NCBI RefSeq assembly: GCF_014174515.1
Contig: NZ_JACJUG010000020.1
Coordinates: 1-64,000, forward strand
Direction of reading: 5' to 3'
DNA from: Mitsuaria sp. WAJ17
GTDB lineage: Bacteria; Pseudomonadota; Gammaproteobacteria; Burkholderiales; Burkholderiaceae_C
Length of the DNA stretch: 64,000 nucleotides
The position numbers were made by a program, and so were the translations under genes. This document shows, piece after piece, positions 42,855-52,373 of this stretch. Positions within the stretch are counted from its first letter, which is position 1. Each line of letters starts with the position of its first letter. Under the pieces are notes generated by a model, which had not been told where the DNA came from, did no database searches, and was given only the letters and a program-made list of their open reading frames with translations.

Positions 42855-43673
42855 ATGTGGAGCAAGACCCGACCCCTGCTGACCGTCCTCGCCCTGTGCC
42901 TGGCCAGCAATGCCCAGGCCCATATGACCTGGCTGCTGGCCAACAGCTACCAGGTCAATGGCAAGGAGGCCGTGGTGTCCGTGGATGCCGCGGTGTCCGA
43001 GGACCTCTTCGTCTTCGAGCGCGCGCTGAAGCTGGAGCAGATCCTGATCACGGCTCCGGACGGCAGCCGGCTGGAGGCCCAGCAGCGCACGGCCGCACGC
43101 CACCGCGAGAGCTTTGAGCTGCGCCTCGTGCAGGATGGCACCTACCGCGTCAGCCATGTGAATCTGGCCCTGATGGGCAGCTATGTACTGGATGGCCAGA
43201 CCAAGCGCTTCCGCGCCACGCCCGCGACCCTGGACCAGGAGCTGCCCGCAGGCGCTCAGCTGCAGGGCCTGACCCAGGTGCACAACCGCCAGCAGGTCTT
43301 CGTCAGCAAGGAGGAGCCGGGCACGCTGGCCTTCGTGCCCGAGGGCCAGGGCCTGGAGCTGCTGCCCCTGGATCCGGTGACCGAGCTGAGCCATGGCGAC
43401 CGCAGCCGCTTCCGCCTGCTTCTGGATGGCCAGCCGCTGCCAGAGGCCCCCGTGCGCCTGCTGCGCGAGGGCAACCGCTACCGCTACAAGCTGGGCGAGC
43501 AGCTGATCAAGACCGACGCCAAGGGCGAGTTCAGCATCGAATGGACCGAGGCCGGCCGCTACTGGCTGGGCGTCAGCCAAGGTGACAAACCCGCCCAGGG
43601 CGTGACGGGCACGCGCGAGAAGCCATTGCGCCGCGCCAGCCTCAGCGCCAGCTTCGAAGTCCTGCCGCGCTGA
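42855..43673 (+). CDS. DUF4198 periplasmic protein
   Basis: This 272-residue exported protein has a signal peptide ending about SNAQA and a mature start HMTWLLANSYQV, whose His is placed like the metal-binding N-terminal His of DUF4198/NikM-type proteins. Beta-sandwich domains follow, with DGTYRVSHVNLALMGSYVLDG, FVPEGQGLELLPLDPVTELSHGDRSRFRLLLDGQPLPEAPVRLL and FSIEWTEAGRYWLGVSQ. Members occur in metal-uptake operons and are believed to bind metal in the periplasm. GAGGAGG lies eight bases before the ATG, and apbE begins right after its stop. Confidence 0.87.
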   Translation: MWSKTRPLLTVLALCLASNAQAHMTWLLANSYQVNGKEAVVSVDAAVSEDLFVFERALKLEQILITAPDGSRLEAQQRTAARHRESFELRLVQDGTYRVSHVNLALMGSYVLDGQTKRFRATPATLDQELPAGAQLQGLTQVHNRQQVFVSKEEPGTLAFVPEGQGLELLPLDPVTELSHGDRSRFRLLLDGQPLPEAPVRLLREGNRYRYKLGEQLIKTDAKGEFSIEWTEAGRYWLGVSQGDKPAQGVTGTREKPLRRASLSASFEVLPR

Positions 43674-43676
43674 GTG

Positions 43677-44705
43677 ATGGCCCCGCCCCCGGTTCCGATG
43701 CCGGCTCCCCGGCGCGCGCCGCCGCAGGTCGCCGTCCCCCGGCAGCTGTTGCCGGAGGCGCCGTCCTGGGGTCAGGTCTTGCACAGCCTGCAGGGGCAGA
43801 CCATGGGCACCAGTTGGACCCTGCTCTGCTACGGACCGTCGAACCTGCGCCTGACGCCGGTGCAGTCGGCCGTGCAGGCGCGGCTGGACGCGCTGGTGGC
43901 TGAGCTGAGCCATTGGGAACCGGCGTCGCTGCTGTGCCGCTTCAACGGCCTGGGTGCTGGCCAGGGCCTGGACCTGCCACCGGATTTCGCCACCGTCATC
44001 GAGGCCGCGCTGCAGGTGGCGTCGGCCAGCGCGGGGGCCTTCGATCCCTGCATGGGCGCCCTGGTGCAGCGCTGGGGCTTCGGTCCCCCAGGGCAGCCGC
44101 AGGCGCAGGCCCGTGCGCCGCTGCAAGCCTGGCGCGAGCTGCGCTGGGATCCGCCTCGCCGCCATCTCTTGCAGCCAGGTGGGCTGATGCTGGACTTCTC
44201 GGCCATCGCCAAGGGTCATGCGGTGGACTGCATCTCCGCCCTGCTGATCGAGCTGGGCCTGCCGCACCATCTGGTCGAGATCGGCGGGGAGCTGCGGGGC
44301 CAGGGGCTCAAGCCTGAGGGCCAGCCCTGGTGGGTGGACGTGGAGCCGCCGGCTGCGGATTGTGACCTGCCCGCGCTGCGCATCGCCCTGCACCAGCTGG
44401 CCGTGGCCAGCTCGGGGGATTACCGCCGCTTCCGCATCGATGCGCAGGGCCGGCGCCTGTCACATACCCTGGACCCACGCACCGGACGGCCCGTGGCACA
44501 TGAGCTGGCCCTGGTCAGCGTGCTGCATGAGAGCGCCATGTGGGCTGACGCTTGGTCGACCGCGCTGATGGTATTGGGTCCGACGCAAGGCCTTGCCCTT
44601 GCCGAGTCCCGCGGCCTGGCCGCACGCCTCGTGCTGCGCGAGGCCGGTGGCTGGCGCCAGCTGCTGTCAACGGGGCTCCGGGATTTGCTGGAGGACGAGG
44701 CATGA
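43677..44705 (+). CDS. apbE: FAD:protein FMN transferase ApbE, without an obvious signal peptide
   Basis: This 342-residue enzyme covalently attaches FMN to Thr/Ser in target proteins. Motifs present: GQTMGTSWTL (residues 42-51), SLLCRFNGL, GAFDPCMGALVQRWGF, DFSAIAKGHAVDCI, LVEIGGELRGQG, LAVASSGDYRRF, HTLDPRTGRP and the metal-site ADAWSTALMVLG. Most ApbE proteins are exported lipoproteins, but here the first 40 residues are Pro-rich with no hydrophobic core or lipobox Cys. One dispersed 15-base repeat lies at 43768-43782, inside this odd N-terminus. A GTG at 43674 is an equally placed start. Confidence 0.92.
   Translation: MAPPPVPMPAPRRAPPQVAVPRQLLPEAPSWGQVLHSLQGQTMGTSWTLLCYGPSNLRLTPVQSAVQARLDALVAELSHWEPASLLCRFNGLGAGQGLDLPPDFATVIEAALQVASASAGAFDPCMGALVQRWGFGPPGQPQAQARAPLQAWRELRWDPPRRHLLQPGGLMLDFSAIAKGHAVDCISALLIELGLPHHLVEIGGELRGQGLKPEGQPWWVDVEPPAADCDLPALRIALHQLAVASSGDYRRFRIDAQGRRLSHTLDPRTGRPVAHELALVSVLHESAMWADAWSTALMVLGPTQGLALAESRGLAARLVLREAGGWRQLLSTGLRDLLEDEA
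43768..43782 (+). repeat. Dispersed 15-base repeat, copy D
   Basis: Exact plus-strand copy of GGGGTCAGGTCTTGC, within the sequence encoding the unusual N-terminus of ApbE (reading WGQVLH). It is in the same orientation as copy E at 57764 and opposite to copies A to C. Confidence 0.7.
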
Positions 44706-46090
44706 GCCTGCTGCTGAGCGCCCCGCGCGTGGCCGCCGCATTGCTGCTGCTGTCGGTCTACCTGACCGGCTGTGCCTGGCTGTGGTGGCGGCATCGGCGG
44801 GCGCTGCGCGCGGAGGCTGGCCGCCTCGCGGCGGAGGAGGCGCAGGCCGATGCCCTGCTGGTTCTGCATGCCAGCCAGACCGGCCAGGCCCAGGCCCTGG
44901 CCGAGGAGACCGCGCGCCGCCTGCGCGCCGCAGGGCGGGCCGTGCGGCTGATGCCGCTGGGCAGGGTGGACGCCGCCACGCTGCAGCAGGCCCGCCAGGC
45001 CCTGCTCATCGTCAGCACCACGGGCGAGGGCGATGCGCCGGACAGCGCGCAGCCCTTTGTGAGCCAGTGCATGCAGGCCGGCGCCGAGCTCCGTCTGCAG
45101 GGCCTGCAGACGGCCGTGCTGGCACTGGGCGACCGTCGCTACCGCGCCTACTGCGCCTTCGGCATGGCCGTGGATCGATGGCTGCAGTCGCGGGGTGCCA
45201 CGCCCTTGTTCGAGACGCTGAGGGTCGATTGCGGCGATGTGCGCGTGATCGACCAGTGGTGGCGCCAACTCGGCGAGGTCCTGCGCAATCCGCTGCCTGA
45301 GGCCCCGGTGGCGAAGGCCGCGGCAGGGGTGACGCGCTGGACCCTGCAGGAGCGCCGCTGTCTCAATCCGGGCAGCCAGGGCGCGCCGCTGCATCTGCTG
45401 CGCTTCGTGGCCGATGGCGCGCCTGCCTGGCAGGCCGGCGACCTGGTCCAGGTGTTTCCGCCCGACGATGCACAGCGGCCGCGCTCCTACAGCATCGCCT
45501 CGCTGCCCGCAGACGGCGCGCTGGAGCTGCTGGTGCGCGAGCGCCGTGACGAGCAGGGCGCGCTGGGCGCTGCCTCTGCCTGGCTGTGCCATCGGCTCGA
45601 AGTGGGCCAGGCACTGGACATGAGGCTGCAGGCCCATGAGGGCTTCCGGCAGTCGGGCAACGAGGAGCGGGCACTGATCCTGATCGGCAACGGCACGGGC
45701 CTGGCCGGCCTGCGCGCGCATCTGAAGCGGCGTGCCGAGCAATGGCGCGCAGGCCACACGGCTGCTCCGGTGTGGCTGCTGCACGGCGAGCGGCAGGCCC
45801 GCCACGACACGCACTTCGACGACGAGCTTCAGACCTGGCACCGCGAAGGCCTGCTCGCGCATGTGGACCGCGTCTACTCGCGCGACCTGCCGGGCCGCCA
45901 CGTGCAGCAGCAGCTGAATGAGGAGTGGCAGCGCCTGCGCGAATGGCTCGCGCGTGGTGCCGCCATCTATGTGTGCGGCAGCCTTCAGGGCATGGGGCAT
46001 GCCGTGGATCGCCTGCTGCGCGAGCAGCTGGGCGAGGCAGGTTTGCAGGCACTCATTGCATCAGGACGTTACCGGCGCGACGTCTATTGA
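44702..46090 (+). CDS. Membrane-anchored flavodoxin / NADPH reductase fusion (sulfite-reductase flavoprotein-like)
   Basis: This 462-residue protein has an N-terminal transmembrane helix (about 8-27). A flavodoxin domain follows (ALLVLHASQTGQAQALAEETARRL, IVSTTGEGDAPDSAQPF, LALGDRRYRAYCAFG), then a ferredoxin-NADP reductase-type module with PRSYSIAS for FAD, LILIGNGTGLAGLRAHL for NADPH and IYVCGSLQGMGHAV. The connecting domain of cytochrome P450 reductases is largely absent, so the protein is compact. It overlaps apbE by four bases. It probably supplies electrons from NADPH across the membrane to flavin carriers in this iron-acquisition block, for ferric reduction; the route is inferred. Confidence 0.9.
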   Translation: MSLLLSAPRVAAALLLLSVYLTGCAWLWWRHRRALRAEAGRLAAEEAQADALLVLHASQTGQAQALAEETARRLRAAGRAVRLMPLGRVDAATLQQARQALLIVSTTGEGDAPDSAQPFVSQCMQAGAELRLQGLQTAVLALGDRRYRAYCAFGMAVDRWLQSRGATPLFETLRVDCGDVRVIDQWWRQLGEVLRNPLPEAPVAKAAAGVTRWTLQERRCLNPGSQGAPLHLLRFVADGAPAWQAGDLVQVFPPDDAQRPRSYSIASLPADGALELLVRERRDEQGALGAASAWLCHRLEVGQALDMRLQAHEGFRQSGNEERALILIGNGTGLAGLRAHLKRRAEQWRAGHTAAPVWLLHGERQARHDTHFDDELQTWHREGLLAHVDRVYSRDLPGRHVQQQLNEEWQRLREWLARGAAIYVCGSLQGMGHAVDRLLREQLGEAGLQALIASGRYRRDVY

Positions 46091-46360
46091 GGCCTCGCGA
46101 CACGAGGGCACGAGGCGCGCGAGCCCCGTGTTGATGGGCCTGCCGACGGCACCGCGGTGCTGAACTGATGCAGCGCCGCGACAAAAGCAATCCGCTCGAC
46201 ATCAAATGAGGCCGTCTTAGGGGCAACCTCCCCCTGCAAAGCCTTCTCTTTGCCAGAGGGCCGCAGTACCATTGGCCGCGCAGGGTGCTAGAGAGACTTG
46301 AAGGAACGACCTTCGCCCGTGGCCCGGCACATCAACTAACTTTTGATGGAGAGAATCGAA

Positions 46361-46783
46361 ATGGCAACTGCGAAGAAGGCCGCGCCCGCCAAGAAGGCGG
46401 CAGCTCCGGCCAAGAAGGCCGCTGCGCCGGCAAAGAAGGCCGCCCCTGCGAAGAAGGCCGCTCCTGCCAAGAAGGCAGCGCCGGCGAAGAAGGCTGCGGC
46501 TCCTGCAAAGAAGGCGGCTGCTCCTGCGAAGAAGCGCACGCCCAATGCTGCCTTCATGAAGGCCCTGACTCCCAGCAGCGCGCTGGCGGCCATCGTCGGT
46601 GCAGCTCCGCTGCCCCGCACCGATGTGACCAAGAAGGTCTGGGAGTACATCAAGAAGCACAAGCTGCAGGACGAAGTGCAGAAGCGCATCATCAACGCCG
46701 ACGCCAAGCTGAAGGAAATCTTCGGCAAGGCCAAGGCCGACATGTTCGAGATGACCAAGCTGATAAACAGCCACCTGAAGTGA
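46361..46783 (+). CDS. SWIB-domain protein with histone-H1-like lysine-rich N-terminus
   Basis: This 140-residue basic protein has about ten AAPAKKA/APAKK repeats (residues 4-58), like the C-terminal domain of histone H1 and bacterial H1-like proteins, joined to a SWIB/MDM2-fold domain (LTPSSALAAIVGAAPLPRTDVTKKVWEYIKKHKLQD, then DAKLKEIFGKAKADMFEMTKLINSHL). Nucleoid binding through the lysine tail is likely. GGAGA precedes the ATG at 46361 by eight bases. The 270 bases upstream contain no other gene I can support. Repeat-rich DNA at 46370-46530 could vary in copy number between strains. Confidence 0.92.
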   Translation: MATAKKAAPAKKAAAPAKKAAAPAKKAAPAKKAAPAKKAAPAKKAAAPAKKAAAPAKKRTPNAAFMKALTPSSALAAIVGAAPLPRTDVTKKVWEYIKKHKLQDEVQKRIINADAKLKEIFGKAKADMFEMTKLINSHLK

Positions 46784-46792
46784 GCGGTCGTG

Positions 46793-46853
46793 AAGCGGGG
46801 CTGGCAGCAGCCCCGCTTGCGCATGAGAACCCGGCCCTGCCGGGTTTTTTTTT
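46793..46853 (+). terminator. Double hairpin terminator after the SWIB gene
   Basis: A first hairpin AAGCGGGGCTG-GCAG-CAGCCCCGCTT (46793-46818) is followed by a second, ACCCGG-CCCTG-CCGGGT (46829-46845), and then eight T residues. The second is a textbook intrinsic terminator, suggesting that the SWIB gene is strongly expressed. Confidence 0.92.
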
Positions 46854-47085
46854 CGCCGGGCCCTGCCCGCCTTGTGGCTGCCGCGCCGTGCGCCTGGGTC
46901 ACCTCGCCGGGCGAAAAGCGTGAATACCGCATGCGCACGAGGCCCCGCGATTGGGGGGCGTCTCTCCGGGCGCTTGCTCGTCGCCTCTACACTTGCCGCC
47001 ACAGGGTCCGTCCTCTTTTCACGAGGCGGGCTCAAGCATCCCGGGCTCCTTGCGGTACCGGGAGCCTCGTCGAACGGGACTCACC

Positions 47086-47808
47086 ATGCCATTGATCGCG
47101 ACGCTTGCGCTGGCGGCTTCGGGCCTCACGCTGCCTCACTGCTCCTGGGACCGCCCGGGGGTCAATCCTTTCATGGGCGATGTGGTCCAGGCCATCGACG
47201 ACTACAAGGACATCCCCGAGTCCACGCGGCAGAAGCTCAAGAAGCGCATGAGCGAGCGCCAGTACGAGGACATGGTCACCATCCGGCGCGACACCATCGA
47301 GGGCAAGAGCGAGTACGGCGCCGAGATCCGCGACATGCACTACGGCGCCAGCGGCAATGTCTGCCGCACCGTCACCCGCAAGAAGTGGAGCTCCGAGCAC
47401 GCCGAGCGCGGCCTGGTGTACTGCGAGGACAACCAGTGCGTGGTGGTGCCCACCGTGTGCCGCAACGTGAGCCGCATCAAACGCCTGCCCCTCAAGCCGG
47501 TGGCTGCCCTGCCGGCCCTGGCGGAGAACATCATCGGTGCCAGGACCGACGTCGATGACGCCCCGCTGCTGATCGACCCGCCGGCCGCGGGTGTGGTCGA
47601 TAACCTGCCCAGCGAACGCAACAGCTTCGCCCAGGTGGCCAATCTGCCCACCGGAACCGGCGGCACCAGTTTCACCCCGACGCCGGGCGGCAGCACCCCG
47701 CAGATCCCCGCCGGCTCGGTGACGCCCGTGCCTGAACCCCAGGTCTGGCTGATGTTCGTCGCCGGCCTGGTGGCCATGGGCTTCAAGGCGCGCCGCCGCC
47801 GCGGCTGA
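47086..47808 (+). CDS. PEP-CTERM sorted surface protein (MHFG-like)
   Basis: This 240-residue protein has a short hydrophobic N-terminus (PLIATLALAASGLTLP), a polar middle with CSWDRPGVNPFMGDVVQAIDDYKDIP, RDMHYGASGNVCRTVTRKKW and paired Cys residues, a Gly/Thr/Pro linker, and a C-terminal PEP-CTERM signal: VPEPQVWLMFVAGLVAMGFKARRRR. The PEP motif, hydrophobic stretch and basic end would be processed by an exosortase, which is not encoded in this window. The MHYG tetrapeptide resembles the 'MHFG family' of betaproteobacterial PEP-CTERM proteins; I recall that family only in outline. Function is unknown. Confidence 0.85.
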   Translation: MPLIATLALAASGLTLPHCSWDRPGVNPFMGDVVQAIDDYKDIPESTRQKLKKRMSERQYEDMVTIRRDTIEGKSEYGAEIRDMHYGASGNVCRTVTRKKWSSEHAERGLVYCEDNQCVVVPTVCRNVSRIKRLPLKPVAALPALAENIIGARTDVDDAPLLIDPPAAGVVDNLPSERNSFAQVANLPTGTGGTSFTPTPGGSTPQIPAGSVTPVPEPQVWLMFVAGLVAMGFKARRRRG

Positions 47809-47828
47809 GTTCCCGCACGCAGCAGAAG

Positions 47829-47855
47829 AAAGGGCCGCTTCGATGCGGCCCTTTT
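47829..47855. terminator. Bidirectional terminator between the PEP-CTERM gene and uvrA
   Basis: AAAGGGCCGC-TTCGAT-GCGGCCCTTT forms a ten-pair stem, followed by an additional T on the plus strand and preceded by A-rich sequence that gives a T-rich tail on the minus strand. It serves two convergent genes. Confidence 0.85.
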
Positions 47856-47873
47856 GCATGGCGCCGGTCGGGT

Positions 47874-50792
<2,919 letters not shown>

Positions 50793-50973
50793 GCGCGTCG
50801 CGGCAAGGGGAAACCCGCCATGATAGGCCGAGTGCGCCATCCTGGCCTCGCCTCAGCTGCCAGCGCTTGTCAGCAGCTTCAGACATCCGTGTTAATCCCC
50901 CGATTCGCGGCTCTCCACTTGATGCAGCATCGCTGACAATTCGTTGCATTGCGCAGTTCGCCTGGAGACAAGC

Positions 50974-52197
50974 TTGAGTGAAGAAACCCGTCAGCGCAAA
51001 TCGTGGCTGGATGGCTTCATGGCTTATCCGCTGCCGGCGGGGCTGGACGAGGAGGTGGCACGTCGCAACATCGTGCTGCTGGACCAGAAGCTCTACCAGC
51101 TCTGGAGCCTGGGTGAGAACCTGATCTATGCCTGGACCCCCACCGAGCAGGGCCTGGAGGTGCTGCTGGCGCCGCATGCCCTGCTCACCGAGTTCACCGA
51201 GCGCGCACCCGGGGGTGCCGAGCGCATGCGCCGCGCCACCATGCTGGAGACCCTGCTGGCCCAGCAGGAGCACCTGAGCGTCGAGGCCTTCCAGGCCACC
51301 GCCCGCGAGTTGGAGCTGCAGCCTCTGCACGTGGCCCTGCCCTTCTCACCCAGCGACGGCCTGGGTCTGCGCCTGGTGGCCGCCATCGTGGAGCGCTACG
51401 GCATCCGCCTGGTCGAGGACCGCGCCGTGATCCTGCTGGACGCCGTGGGCTTCTCCTTGCTGACGCCGCTGGAGCAGGTGGTGCAGCTCAGCAGCCTGTC
51501 CTGCTCGGTCAATGCGGCTTACGCCAAGCTGCTGGACCGCGAGATCAACATCAACTTCGCGCGTACTACCACCGGGGACGGTTTCTACATCTGGAACCGC
51601 ATGCGCGGCATGGCGGCCAATGTGGAGCTCTACCAGCTGCTGCAGTTCATCCTGGCCGACAACGCCCTGGCCCGCGAGCGCGCCACGCGCAAGGGCACGG
51701 TGCCGCGGCTGCGCGCCTGCTTCCACGTGGGCTCGCACTACGAGTTCTATCAGAGCGAAGGTCTGAACCCGACCTCCTTCAGCTATTTGGTGGGCCAGGT
51801 GACCATCGAGCTGGCCCGCATGATCGAGCGTGCGCTGCCGGGGCAGATCCTGGTTGGCAAGTTCTACACCGCCATGCGCGATGCCGACGGCGAGATGGTC
51901 ATGGTGGACAGCAAGGACTTCGTCGATTGCACCCGCGCGCCCCTGCAGGCCCTGAACGGCCTGGCCCTGGGCGGCTCGGAGATCGACGAGATCGCCTGCT
52001 ACCTCACCGGCCAGCGCGACACGGCCTTCGGCGGCAGCTATGGCATCAACGAGTACGAGATCCAGGACAAGCACGGCCTGCTGCACCGGGTCTACAACGC
52101 CAAGATCAACATCCACCGCCGCCATGGCGAGCCTATCTACCTGGGCCTGCGGGAGGATGATCTCGCGGGCTTCCACGCCCGCATCGTCAACGGCTGA
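50974..52197 (+). CDS. Class III nucleotidyl cyclase-like protein
   Basis: This 407-residue soluble protein has an N-terminal region (about 1-145) of unknown fold and a C-terminal half resembling a class III cyclase catalytic domain. The segment AVILLDAVGFSLLTPLEQVVQLSSLS carries the first metal Asp156. FARTTTGDGFYIWNRM carries the second metal Asp202, with the expected spacing of 46. RACFHVGSHYEFYQ and QVTIELARMIERALPGQILVGKFY match the later strands. Both metal Asp residues are kept, so activity is possible, though the domain is divergent. A TTG start at 50974 is chosen because GGAG lies six bases upstream. It is divergent from uvrA. Confidence 0.75.
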   Translation: MSEETRQRKSWLDGFMAYPLPAGLDEEVARRNIVLLDQKLYQLWSLGENLIYAWTPTEQGLEVLLAPHALLTEFTERAPGGAERMRRATMLETLLAQQEHLSVEAFQATARELELQPLHVALPFSPSDGLGLRLVAAIVERYGIRLVEDRAVILLDAVGFSLLTPLEQVVQLSSLSCSVNAAYAKLLDREININFARTTTGDGFYIWNRMRGMAANVELYQLLQFILADNALARERATRKGTVPRLRACFHVGSHYEFYQSEGLNPTSFSYLVGQVTIELARMIERALPGQILVGKFYTAMRDADGEMVMVDSKDFVDCTRAPLQALNGLALGGSEIDEIACYLTGQRDTAFGGSYGINEYEIQDKHGLLHRVYNAKINIHRRHGEPIYLGLREDDLAGFHARIVNG

Positions 52198-52373
52198 ATT
52201 CCCGGGGGCCTTGTCCCCTGAAAATACTCCACAATCGCGGCGTCCTCCAGTGACCCGGACGAGGACTGCGCCGCCCGTTGCAAGCCTGCGGGGCGGTGAC
52301 AGCGGGCCTGGAGCCAGCCATGAACGGCGGCCGCCCTGAGCGCGCCGCTCCTCTCTTGGAGCGAGGGAATCGA

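Noticed and set aside
46361..46540. Possible CRISPR or minisatellite-like array in the AAGAAGGC-rich repeats
   Set aside because: The period follows codons of AAPAKKA in a good reading frame; there are no unique spacers.
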